From Actinomycetota bacterium (GTDB lineage Bacteria; Actinomycetota; AC-67), in the NCBI GenBank assembly GCA_005883175.1, contig VAYV01000161.1:1-6477 (forward strand): a stretch of 6,477 nt of DNA, given 5' to 3'. Below the pieces are notes generated by a model. That model did not search any database. It was given only the letters and a program-made list of their open reading frames with translations, and was not told the origin of the DNA. The first letter of the stretch is position 1, and each line of letters opens with the position of its first letter. Position numbers and translations under genes: made by a program. Positions 1 through 5,501 of the stretch are shown here, one piece after another.

Positions 1-4
1 GCCG

Positions 5-253
5 GTGATTCCCGTCGTGCCCATTCGGACTGCGCCGATGGCGCGCGCGTCGAAGCTGCTGACGCGCGAGTCGCACGGCGGAGCAGCCTGGCCTGCCGTG
101 GTCGCGTACACGGGTCTCTTGGGAACGGTTCTGGTGTGGCTGGCCGTACTGATCTTCAGTTTCAGCGTGTTGGATCGAAGTGTGGCGTTGAAGGCCGTGC
201 CGGCGCGACCGATCAGCGCGCCTGCGGATGAACGTGAGGTTCGGCGCGCCTGA
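5..253 (+). CDS. small single-helix membrane protein, unknown function, possibly 5'-partial
   Basis: I do not recognise this protein. The frame encodes up to 82 residues and ends in TGA. It has a short polar N-terminus, one hydrophobic segment at about residues 31-54 (rich in Leu, Val, Trp and Phe), and a basic and proline-containing tail of about 28 residues. This looks like a bitopic membrane protein with a short soluble tail. The GTG at 5 is only the first start codon inside the window. The frame stays open to the left edge, so the true start may be upstream, and the in-frame ATG at 38 is an equally good candidate. No convincing ribosome site is visible for either. Codon third positions are GC-rich like the neighbouring genes, which supports real coding. 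It is separated from the aminotransferase by 66 bp, so a shared transcript cannot be told. Function is unknown. Confidence 0.45.
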   Translation: MIPVVPIRTAPMARASKLLTRESHGGAAWPAVVAYTGLLGTVLVWLAVLIFSFSVLDRSVALKAVPARPISAPADEREVRRA

Positions 254-307
254 CGCCTGATCGCGCTCACCGTGGTCACGTGAAAGCCACAGAGCCGCGA
301 GTCGGTG

Positions 308-313
308 TACGGT
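308..313 (+). promoter_or_regulatory. putative -10 element of a leaderless promoter for the aminotransferase
   Basis: TACGGT fits the TAnnnT pattern of actinobacterial -10 elements and ends exactly six bases before the ATG at 320. There is no Shine-Dalgarno sequence in front of that ATG. This spacing would put the transcription start on the A of the ATG, the usual layout of a leaderless mRNA. No good -35 element is visible about 17 bases upstream, so this is a weak call supported mainly by the matching arrangement in front of nadB. Confidence 0.35.
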
Positions 314-319
314 TCGAGC

Positions 320-1474
320 ATGCGAGTATCGAAGAAGGCGGCGAGCTTCACCGAGTCCGTCATCCGCGACATGACGCGGCTCGCGATCAAACACAACGCG
401 ATCAACCTGGCGCAGGGGTTCCCCGACTTCGCCGCGCCCGAAGAGATCAAAGAGGCTGCCAAGCGGGCGATCGACGCCGACATCAACCAGTACGCGATCA
501 CGTGGGGCGCCAAGCCGTTCCGTGACGCCATCGCCGAGAAGTTCGCGCGCACCTACGGCGTCGCCGTCGACCCCGAGACGCAGCTCTGCGTCACGTGCGG
601 CTCGACCGAAGCGATGATGTCGGCGGCGCTGGCGGTGATCGACCCCGGCGACGAGGTCGTGGTGTTCGAGCCCTTCTACGAGAACTACGGTCCCGACGCG
701 ATCCTCTCCGGTGCCACGCCGCGATTCGTCACGCTGCACGAGCCCGACTGGCACTTCGACGTTGCCGAGCTCGCGGCCGCCTTCAACGAGCGCACGCGTG
801 CGATCATCATCAACTCGCCGAACAACCCAACGGGCAAGGTGTTCACGCGCGCGGAGCTCGAGCAGATCGCCGCGCTATGCCAGAAGTGGGGCGTGGTCGC
901 GATCACCGACGAGATCTACGAGTTCATGACCTACGAAGGCACCGTCCACATCCCGCTGATCACGATCCCGGGCATGGAGGACCGCACGATCCTGATCAAC
1001 GCGATGAGCAAGACCTACTCGGTCACCGGCTGGCGCGTCGGGTGGTGCATCTCGTCGCCGGAGCTGACCAGCGGCATCCGCAAGGTCCACGACTTCCTCA
1101 CGGTGGGCGCTGCGGCGCCGCTCCAGGAGGCCGGCGTCGTCGCGCTGAACTTGCCCGACGCCTACTACACGGCCCTGGGAGACCAATATCTCGAGCGGCG
1201 TGACCTTATGCTCAACATCCTGGAAGGCGCCGGGTTCAAAACGTACAAACCGTACGGCGCGTACTACATCATGACGGACTGCTCATCGCTGGGCTACGAC
1301 GACGACGTCACCGCCGCGCGTTCGCTAACGGAAACGATCGGCGTTGCAAGCGTTCCCGGCTCGAGCTTCTACAAAGAACCGGAGCTGGGTCGCACGAAGT
1401 TGCGGTTCAGTTTCTGCAAGAAACTCGATACGCTACGCGCTGCAGGCGAGCGCCTTTCGCGCTTGCAGAAGTAA
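320..1474 (+). CDS. class I/II PLP-dependent aminotransferase (AspC / kynurenine- or methionine-aminotransferase-like)
   Basis: This is a fold-type I aminotransferase of 384 residues, the normal size for the family, that transfers an amino group from an amino acid to a 2-oxo acid using pyridoxal phosphate in the cytoplasm. Counting from the ATG at 320, the substrate-side loop with NLAQGFPDF is near residues 29-37, NNPTGK at 168-173 and DEIYE at 197-201 (Asp and Tyr contact the cofactor). The motif MSKTYSVTGWR is at about 229-239 with the Schiff-base Lys at 231, and RFSF at about 362-365 supplies the Arg that binds the substrate carboxylate. All key residues are present. The start at 320 is preferred over the GTG at 305, because relatives as I remember them begin close to this Met and a -10-like element lies at 305-320. 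The subgroup resembles kynurenine/glutamine transaminases, MetE-like methionine aminotransferases and DapC, and the sequence does not decide the substrate. The gene appears monocistronic. Confidence 0.93.
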   Translation: MRVSKKAASFTESVIRDMTRLAIKHNAINLAQGFPDFAAPEEIKEAAKRAIDADINQYAITWGAKPFRDAIAEKFARTYGVAVDPETQLCVTCGSTEAMMSAALAVIDPGDEVVVFEPFYENYGPDAILSGATPRFVTLHEPDWHFDVAELAAAFNERTRAIIINSPNNPTGKVFTRAELEQIAALCQKWGVVAITDEIYEFMTYEGTVHIPLITIPGMEDRTILINAMSKTYSVTGWRVGWCISSPELTSGIRKVHDFLTVGAAAPLQEAGVVALNLPDAYYTALGDQYLERRDLMLNILEGAGFKTYKPYGAYYIMTDCSSLGYDDDVTAARSLTETIGVASVPGSSFYKEPELGRTKLRFSFCKKLDTLRAAGERLSRLQK

Positions 1475-1490
1475 GCCCGCGCTCGGTTTT
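1447..1490 (+). terminator. probable intrinsic terminator of the aminotransferase gene, overlapping its stop codon
   Basis: CGAGCGC at 1447-1453 pairs perfectly with GCGCTCG at 1479-1485. Nested inside is a second stem, GCTTGC (1461-1466) with GTAAGC (1471-1476), closing an AGAA tetraloop. The structure is followed by G and TTTT at 1487-1490. The stop codon TAA (1472-1474) sits in the inner stem. Against it are the asymmetric internal loop between the two stems and the short T-run. Confidence 0.45.
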
Positions 1491-1585
1491 CCCACTCTGA
1501 CGCCGGAGTCACCCGCTGCAGGTTGCATGGTGTTCGACGTTGGGGGAGTATTGGCCGGTTCACACGCCGAGGGGAGCGGGAAATA

Positions 1586-2335
1586 GTGGCTCGTACCATC
1601 GCGGTCGCCAATCAAAAGGGCGGCGTCGCCAAAACAACCTCGGCCGTTGCCCTCGGTGCTGCGATCGCGGAAACGGGCGCGCGCGTCCTGCTCGTGGACC
1701 TCGATCCGCAAGCGTCGCTCAGCTACTCGCTCGGACTCGATCCCGATTCGCTCGACGTGACGATCCACGACGTGCTGGTCGGCCGCGTCCCCATCGGCAA
1801 GACGATCCACCAGCTCGCCGAGGCCGACGTCGTGCCGTCGAACATCGACCTCGCGGGCGCCGAGGCGTACCTCCTCACGCGGACCGGCCGCGAATACGCC
1901 GTGAAGACGGCGCTCGAGGACATCGAGGTCCACTACAACTACATCCTCATCGACTGCCCGCCGTCGCTCGGCGTCCTCACGATCAACGCGCTGACCGCGG
2001 CCGACGAGGTCATCATCCCGCTACAGTGTGAGGCGCTGTCGCACCGCGGGGTCGGCCAGCTGCTCGAAACGATCGAAGACGTCCGGCGCATCACCAACAA
2101 GCATCTTGCCGTGCGCGGGATCATCGCCACGATGTTCGACCCGCGGACCCAGCACTCGCGGCAGATCCTCGATGACGTGGGCCGCCGATACTCGCTCGAG
2201 GTGATGCAGCCCCCGATCCGCAAATCGATCCGTTTCGCCGAGGCGCCGCGCGCGGGCAAGTCGATCCTGCGTTACGCGTCGACGCACCCCGGCGCACTGG
2301 CGTACCGGGAGATCGCAAGGAGTTTGATCGCGTGA
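1586..2335 (+). CDS. ParA/Soj-family ATPase (Rv3213c-like), without an adjacent parB
   Basis: This is a ParA/MinD-superfamily P-loop ATPase of 249 residues. Such proteins dimerise on ATP binding and act in DNA partition or in positioning cargo on the nucleoid or membrane. The deviant Walker A box KGGVAKTT is at residues 11-18 with the signature Lys, the A' motif around VDLDPQ at 37-42, and Walker B ILIDCPP at 120-126. The C-terminal stretch at 211-221 (IRKSIRFAEAP) is typical of Soj-like ParAs. The start is the GTG at 1586, preceded by a purine-rich GAGGGGAGCGGG. A TTG at 1523 would add 21 unusual residues and has no ribosome site. From memory it resembles the mycobacterial Soj/ParA-related protein Rv3213c more than the oriC-linked chromosomal ParA. 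No ParB gene or convincing parS site accompanies it, so it is probably not the main chromosome-partition ATPase. The next gene overlaps it by 4 bp. Confidence 0.92.
   Translation: MARTIAVANQKGGVAKTTSAVALGAAIAETGARVLLVDLDPQASLSYSLGLDPDSLDVTIHDVLVGRVPIGKTIHQLAEADVVPSNIDLAGAEAYLLTRTGREYAVKTALEDIEVHYNYILIDCPPSLGVLTINALTAADEVIIPLQCEALSHRGVGQLLETIEDVRRITNKHLAVRGIIATMFDPRTQHSRQILDDVGRRYSLEVMQPPIRKSIRFAEAPRAGKSILRYASTHPGALAYREIARSLIA
2317..2322 (+). promoter_or_regulatory. ribosome binding site for the zinc-ribbon gene, inside the end of parA
   Basis: AAGGAG lies inside the last codons of parA, nine bases before the GTG at 2332. It supports the GTG start and the reading of the GTGA overlap as translational coupling between the two genes. 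Confidence 0.7.
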
Positions 2336-2637
2336 GCACACACGACTGGGACAAGCAGTTGATCGACGAGCAGCTTGCGGAACACCTCCGTCAGTCGCGC
2401 GAGCCGGACCCGTTGGGGAAGCGCGCGCTGTTCAGCGGCTCGAACGTGCGGCCGGGACCGTTGGGGACGCTCGCGTTGGAGTGCTCTTCGTGCAAGCGCG
2501 AGTCTCCGGTCCGTTTCCGCGATATCCCACGGCTGACGTTCCCGGTTACGGTGACGCTGCCGCGCCGCTACCACACGTATATGAAGTGTCCCGGTTGCGG
2601 CCGCCGCACGTGGTTGCGCGCGCACTGGCGCATCTAG
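2332..2637 (+). CDS. small four-cysteine zinc-ribbon protein, coupled to ParA
   Basis: The 101-residue protein has no family name I can give. Its N-terminal 30 residues are charged and probably helical. The core carries two CxxC knuckles, CSSC at residues 51-54 and CPGC at 86-89, separated by about 31 residues that look like a beta-rich ribbon. This spacing is typical of a zinc ribbon holding one Zn2+. The C-terminus is basic and aromatic (RRTWLRAHWR), suiting nucleic acid or protein binding. No signal peptide or membrane helix is visible, so it should be cytoplasmic. Its GTG start overlaps the parA stop as GTGA, and AAGGAG sits nine bases upstream within parA. The two genes are therefore almost certainly cotranscribed and made together. 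A partner or adaptor role for the neighbouring ParA is an inference from this arrangement only. Confidence 0.8.
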   Translation: MSTHDWDKQLIDEQLAEHLRQSREPDPLGKRALFSGSNVRPGPLGTLALECSSCKRESPVRFRDIPRLTFPVTVTLPRRYHTYMKCPGCGRRTWLRAHWRI

Positions 2638-2644
2638 CTCACTA

Positions 2645-2680
2645 GGCTGCGGAGTCGGGTCGAGCAGCCGCGACTTTCTT
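2645..2680 (+). terminator. possible terminator after the parA-zinc-ribbon unit
   Basis: GGCTGC at 2645-2650 is an exact inverted match of GCAGCC at 2664-2669 with a 13-base loop, starting eight bases after the zinc-ribbon gene stop. A T-rich stretch (ACTTTCTT, 2673-2680) follows at a distance of three bases. A second small hairpin (CGACT 2671-2675 with AGTCG 2683-2687, then TTT) overlaps it. The stem is short, so this is tentative. Confidence 0.3.
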
Positions 2681-2738
2681 GTAGTCGTTTCGCATCCTCG
2701 GCGTTACGGAGCGCTACAAGAATGGATTGCCCGAGGAT
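2676..2738. repeat. two interleaved inverted repeats in the convergent intergenic region
   Basis: TTCTTGTAG at 2676-2684 is the exact reverse complement of CTACAAGAA at 2714-2722 (9 bp). ATCCTCGG at 2694-2701 is the exact reverse complement of CCGAGGAT at 2731-2738 (8 bp). The first arm of the second pair lies inside the loop of the first, and its second arm lies outside. In RNA the two helices would therefore form a pseudoknot-like topology or compete. The 121-base gap between 2638 and 2758 holds no credible ORF. Confidence 0.5.
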
Positions 2739-2745
2739 CAATCCA
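2723..2745 (-). terminator. possible terminator of the VOC-protein gene
   Basis: TGGATTG (2723-2729) and CAATCCA (2739-2745) form a perfect 7-bp stem around a nine-base loop. Read on the minus strand, the hairpin starts 13 bases after the end of the VOC gene and is followed by TTCTTGT. It is positioned as a 3'-end signal, but the stem is modest and the T-run is interrupted. Confidence 0.35.
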
Positions 2746-2758
2746 GGGGACTAACTCC

Positions 2759-3148
2759 TCACGCGGGCGAGGCGACCTTCCAGAGGTAGCCGTCGGGGTC
2801 AGCGAAGTAGCCGAAATAGCCGCCCCACTCACTAGCGGCTGCTTCTCTCACGAGCGTGCCTCCGGCCGACAGCGCTTGCTTGATCGTCTGGTCGACGGCG
2901 TCGTGGTCGCCGACGATGTAGTGGAACGAGATGCCGGTGAAGCCCGAACCCTTCGGCGAGACGCCGGCGTCTTGTGCGGCCGCGTTCCGCTCGTACAGCG
3001 CGAGCGTTGATGATCCGTCGCCGAGATTGAGGTTCACGAAGGTCGGATAGTCCTGTCCGATCTCGCAGCCCAAGCCTTCTGCGTAGAACTTCTTCGAGCG
3101 GTCGAGGTCCTTCACGCCCAACATGATCGAGGTCACTTTCACGCTCAT
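2759..3148 (-). CDS. VOC-superfamily (glyoxalase/bleomycin-resistance fold) protein
   Basis: This 129-residue protein has the paired beta-alpha-beta-beta-beta layout of the vicinal oxygen chelate superfamily. The first module starts at residue 1 with the LGVKDLDRSKKFYAEGLG signature at 10-27. The second starts near 72 with ISFHYIVGDHDAVD and ends with GYFGYFADPDGYLWKVASP at 110-128. The start ATG at 3148 is fixed by an ideal AAGGAGG five bases upstream. Length is normal for single-domain VOC proteins. The metal-ligand positions are not classical: the first strand lacks the usual His or Glu, and the last strand has Lys where metal-binding members carry Glu. A lyase activity like that of GloA is therefore doubtful, and a ligand-binding or sequestering role is as likely. 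The gene is divergent from nadB and convergent with the zinc-ribbon gene. Substrate unknown. Confidence 0.88.
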   Translation of the reverse strand: MSVKVTSIMLGVKDLDRSKKFYAEGLGCEIGQDYPTFVNLNLGDGSSTLALYERNAAAQDAGVSPKGSGFTGISFHYIVGDHDAVDQTIKQALSAGGTLVREAAASEWGGYFGYFADPDGYLWKVASPA

Positions 3149-3153
3149 CGCAT

Positions 3154-3160
3154 CCTCCTT
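3154..3160 (-). promoter_or_regulatory. strong ribosome binding site of the VOC gene
   Basis: On the minus strand AAGGAGG stands five bases before the ATG at 3148. It decides the start, because the frame is open much further upstream, across the divergent nadB gene. Confidence 0.85.
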
Positions 3161-3176
3161 GTCGTCTGTCGACCCA

Positions 3177-3182
3177 ACCGTA
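3177..3182 (-). promoter_or_regulatory. possible -10 element for the VOC gene
   Basis: On the minus strand this reads TACGGT, the same TAnnnT-type hexamer seen before the aminotransferase, about 28 bases upstream of the VOC start. That leaves room for a short leader containing the strong ribosome site. No clear -35 element is seen, so the call is weak. Confidence 0.22.
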
Positions 3183-3209
3183 CGACGGATCGGGCCGCCG
3201 CAGTGTGAC

Positions 3210-3218
3210 TGGTACGCT
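3210..3218 (+). promoter_or_regulatory. putative extended -10 element of a leaderless nadB promoter
   Basis: TGGTACGCT matches an extended -10 (TGn followed by TAnnnT). The hexamer ends six bases before the ATG at 3225, and no Shine-Dalgarno sequence is present. The spacing equals that in front of the aminotransferase ATG and fits leaderless transcription. An extended -10 would explain the absence of an obvious -35 box. Confidence 0.42.
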
Positions 3219-3224
3219 GCCGCC

Positions 3225-4427
3225 ATGTACGACCTGGTCATCGTCGGCGGCGGCATCGCCGGGCTTTGCGCCGCGCTGGCCGCGCCCGAGGGCGCGCGCA
3301 TCGTGGTCATCGACAAGGGCGAGGCGCGTGCGGGGTCATCGCCGTTGGCGCAAGGCGGGATCGCGGCCGCCGTGGGGCCGGAGGACTCGCCGGATCTGCA
3401 CGCCGCCGACACGATCAAGGCAGGCGCCGGCATCTGCGACGAGAAGACGGTGCGCGACATCTGCGCGGAAGGACCGCGGGCGATCGCGTGGCTGCAGGAG
3501 CTGGGCTGCGACTTCGACCGTGGAGCCGATGGCGACCTTGATCGTGCGCGCGAAGGCGGCCAGACCGTCGCGCGCAGCGTGCACTGGCGAGATGCGACCG
3601 GCCAGGAGATCGTGCGCGCGCTCCGCAATGCGGTCCAAAGTCGCAACGTCCAACGTGTCTCTGCGGCGGCGGCGCTCCTCATGGTCGCCGACGACAGATG
3701 CCTGGGCGTCGGAACGGCCGAGGGACTTTTTGAGGGCCACGCGAGCTTGATCGCAACCGGAGGGGCCGGCGCCCTGTGGGGCCGCACGACGAACGCGCCG
3801 GGTGCTACCGCAGACGGGATCGTGTTGGCGATGCGAGCCGGGGCTCAAGTCTCTGATCTGGAGTTCATGCAGTTCCACCCGACCGCCCTAGACGACGGCA
3901 GCCCCAGCCAGCGGATCCTGCTCACCGAAGCGTTGCGCGGAGAAGGTGCGACGCTGCACAACGAGGCCGGTGGTCGATTCGTCGATGAGTTGGCGCCTCG
4001 CCACGTCGTCACGAGAGCGATCCTCGAACAAGCGTCGGTGACGCTCGATTGCCGGCAGATACCAGATCTCGAGGAACGGTTCCCGACCGTGATAGCCGGG
4101 GCCCGCGCGCGAGGCTTCGACCCGGTGACCACGCCTTTGCCGGTCAGCCCCGCCGCTCACTACTTCGTTGGAGGGATCGCGTCTGATGCATATGGACGCA
4201 CGAGCATCGCTGAACTGTTCGCCGCGGGGGAGTCGGCCGCGACGGGGATGCACGGCGCCAACCGCATGGCCGGGAACTCGCTGCTGGAGTCGGTCGTCGT
4301 CGGCCGGCGCGTGGGGCAGGCATGCGGAACGGCCGATCGGGGGAAGGAATGGTTCGGCTACGCGCCGATGAGTCTCGGCCTCGCCTCCCCGGAAAGCAGT
4401 CCGGGTACACAGAGATCTGCGCCATGA
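3225..4427 (+). CDS. nadB: L-aspartate oxidase NadB, C-terminus lost by an apparent frameshift
   Basis: NadB is the flavoprotein that oxidises L-aspartate to iminoaspartate, which NadA condenses with dihydroxyacetone phosphate to quinolinate in de novo NAD synthesis. The FAD-binding GGGIAG is at residues 8-13 and the SSPLAQGGIAAA motif at 38-49. Other landmarks are REGG at 109-112 (Glu110), FHPT at 217-220 (His218), DELAPRHVVTRAI at 254-266 (Arg259), AAHYFVGG at 310-317 (His312) and HGANRMAGNSLLE at 343-355 (Arg347). These match the substrate-binding residues known from E. coli NadB. The ATG at 3225 is chosen because the Rossmann motif begins right after it, whereas the frame upstream runs into the divergent gene. 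The frame stops at residue 400, and the last 10 or so residues do not look like NadB. The genuine tail continues in another frame to 4549, which would give about 441 residues. A fumarate reductase-like flavoprotein is less likely because of the NadB-type motifs. Confidence 0.9.
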   Translation: MYDLVIVGGGIAGLCAALAAPEGARIVVIDKGEARAGSSPLAQGGIAAAVGPEDSPDLHAADTIKAGAGICDEKTVRDICAEGPRAIAWLQELGCDFDRGADGDLDRAREGGQTVARSVHWRDATGQEIVRALRNAVQSRNVQRVSAAAALLMVADDRCLGVGTAEGLFEGHASLIATGGAGALWGRTTNAPGATADGIVLAMRAGAQVSDLEFMQFHPTALDDGSPSQRILLTEALRGEGATLHNEAGGRFVDELAPRHVVTRAILEQASVTLDCRQIPDLEERFPTVIAGARARGFDPVTTPLPVSPAAHYFVGGIASDAYGRTSIAELFAAGESAATGMHGANRMAGNSLLESVVVGRRVGQACGTADRGKEWFGYAPMSLGLASPESSPGTQRSAP

Positions 4428-4549
4428 TCGCGCGCGCGGCGGCCGCGCGCCTCGAATCTCGCGGCGTGCACATCCGCTCCGACTATCCGGAGCAGGACTC
4501 CGCATTCGCGACCCGAAGCTTCGACCAACATCACGCGCACGCGCGCTGA
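4391..4549 (+). pseudogene. nadB: out-of-frame C-terminal fragment of nadB
   Basis: These 52 codons, in the frame one base behind that of nadB, contain IARAAAARLESRGVHIRSDYPEQD. This matches the conserved NadB ending in which a helix is followed by ESRG-H-R-D-P. There is no start codon or ribosome site suited to independent translation. G/C-rich third positions move from the nadB frame to this one around 4385-4395. The simplest repair is one extra C in the CCCC run at 4387-4390, which joins residue 389 directly to this segment. A sequencing or assembly indel is the likeliest cause, with a real mutation or programmed slippage as alternatives. The TGA at 4547 is 16 bases before the next gene, as expected for the true end of nadB in an operon. 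Confidence 0.75.
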
Positions 4550-4554
4550 CCAAC

Positions 4555-4560
4555 GGAGGA
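4555..4560 (+). promoter_or_regulatory. ribosome binding site of the SDR gene
   Basis: GGAGGA is five bases before the ATG at 4566, directly after the end of the nadB tail. It supports the start choice and cotranscription with nadB. Confidence 0.8.
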
Positions 4561-4565
4561 AATCG

Positions 4566-5492
4566 ATGGGCCTTCTCGACGGAAAGGTTGCGATCGTCAC
4601 CGGCGCTGCGCGCGGTATCGGTCGGGGTGAAGCGATCGAGCTTGCCTCGCACGGCGCCAAGGTCTTGGTCAACGACCTCGGCGGCGAGTGGGACGGCACC
4701 GGCGCCGACACCAGGCCTGCTCAACAAGTCGTGGATGAGATCACCGCAGCGGGCGGAGAGGCAGCCGCCAACTACGACGACGTTGCCGATTGGGCCGGCT
4801 CGAAGAGGGTGATCGACGAAGCGGTCGAACGGTGGGGGACGCTCGACATCCTGGTCAATAACGCCGGCATCCTGCGCGACAAGATGATCTTCAACATGGA
4901 CGAGGCCGACTGGGACGCCGTCATCCGCGTGCATCTCAAAGGTCACTTCGCCCCGACTCATCACGCCTGCGCGTACTGGCGGCAGAAGTCGAAAGCGGCG
5001 GGCGGCAACCCGGTGAACGGCCGCATCGTGTGCACGTCCAGCACGAGCGGCCTGTTCGGCAACATCGGACAGTCGAACTACGGAGCGGCGAAGGCGGGCA
5101 TCGCAGCATTCGCGCAGATCGTGTCGATGGAGATGGGTCGGTATGGCGTGACGGTGAACGCGATCGCGCCCGCCGCGCGCACGCGCATGACCGAGCGCAC
5201 GTTCGGCGACATCAAATCGCAGGGTGACTTCGACGAGTGGGATCCGGACAACGTCGCGCCGCTCGTCGCGTACCTCGCGAGCGACGCGGCCGCTGAGATC
5301 ACCGGCGAGGTCTTCTACGTGTATGGCGGAACGGTTCATCTGCTCGAGGGCTGGACGTTCGACTCGACGATCGAGAAGAAGGCGCGCTGGACGGCGCAAG
5401 AGCTGACCGAACAAATCCCGACGCTGTTCAAGAACCAGCCGTCGAAGTACTCGCCGCCGACGAGCAGCCTGCAAGCGTCGCTCAAGGAATAG
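4566..5492 (+). CDS. SDR-family NAD(P)-dependent dehydrogenase, MFE-2 / 3-hydroxyacyl-CoA dehydrogenase-like
   Basis: This classical short-chain dehydrogenase/reductase has 308 residues. The cofactor motif TGAARGIG is at 12-19, and VNDLGG at about 35-40 holds an Asp that favours NAD(H) over NADP(H). NNAG is at 98-101, and the catalytic residues are Ser159, Tyr172 and Lys176 in a YGAAK context. The long insert after the second strand (GGEWDGTGADTRPAQQVVDEI) and the mid-protein stretch with HAC..WR..SKA are typical of the (3R)-hydroxyacyl-CoA dehydrogenase domain of peroxisomal multifunctional enzyme 2 and its actinobacterial relatives in fatty acid or sterol side-chain oxidation. It is about 50 residues longer than a minimal SDR, with a C-terminal tail from about 255 rich in charged and Ser/Pro residues. 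The substrate is not shown by the sequence. The start ATG has a strong ribosome site, and the short gap suggests cotranscription with nadB, although no metabolic link is obvious. Confidence 0.9.
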   Translation: MGLLDGKVAIVTGAARGIGRGEAIELASHGAKVLVNDLGGEWDGTGADTRPAQQVVDEITAAGGEAAANYDDVADWAGSKRVIDEAVERWGTLDILVNNAGILRDKMIFNMDEADWDAVIRVHLKGHFAPTHHACAYWRQKSKAAGGNPVNGRIVCTSSTSGLFGNIGQSNYGAAKAGIAAFAQIVSMEMGRYGVTVNAIAPAARTRMTERTFGDIKSQGDFDEWDPDNVAPLVAYLASDAAAEITGEVFYVYGGTVHLLEGWTFDSTIEKKARWTAQELTEQIPTLFKNQPSKYSPPTSSLQASLKE

Positions 5493-5501
5493 GCTGCTCG
5501 T

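Noticed and set aside
272..287. TCACGTGA palindrome resembling the core of a parS site, about 1.3 kb upstream of parA
   Set aside because: Only 10 of the 16 positions of the parS consensus match, because the left flank matches at none of its four bases. There is a single copy and no parB gene, so it is more likely a chance palindrome.
1523..1585. TTG start for ParA, 21 codons upstream
   Set aside because: There is no ribosome site, and the added residues precede the usual ParA N-terminus. The GTG at 1586 has a purine-rich site and starts the typical first strand.
1433..1933. Minus-strand open frame over the start of parA
   Set aside because: It overlaps the conserved Walker A and A' coding region antisense, has no motif, and shows shadow-like composition.
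3123..3224. Upstream extension of the nadB reading frame
   Set aside because: It would overlap the start of the divergent VOC gene, and its 34 residues do not resemble NadB, whose FAD motif begins just after the ATG at 3225.
3149..3787. Upstream extension of the VOC reading frame on the minus strand
   Set aside because: The extra residues are low-complexity Ala/Ser/Pro/Arg and antisense to nadB. The ATG at 3148 has an ideal ribosome site and begins the conserved fold.
4322..4549. Separate small gene starting at the ATG at 4322
   Set aside because: It lacks a ribosome site, its first 23 codons overlap nadB in a frame with poorer codon use, and its conserved part is the NadB C-terminus. A frameshifted nadB explains it better.
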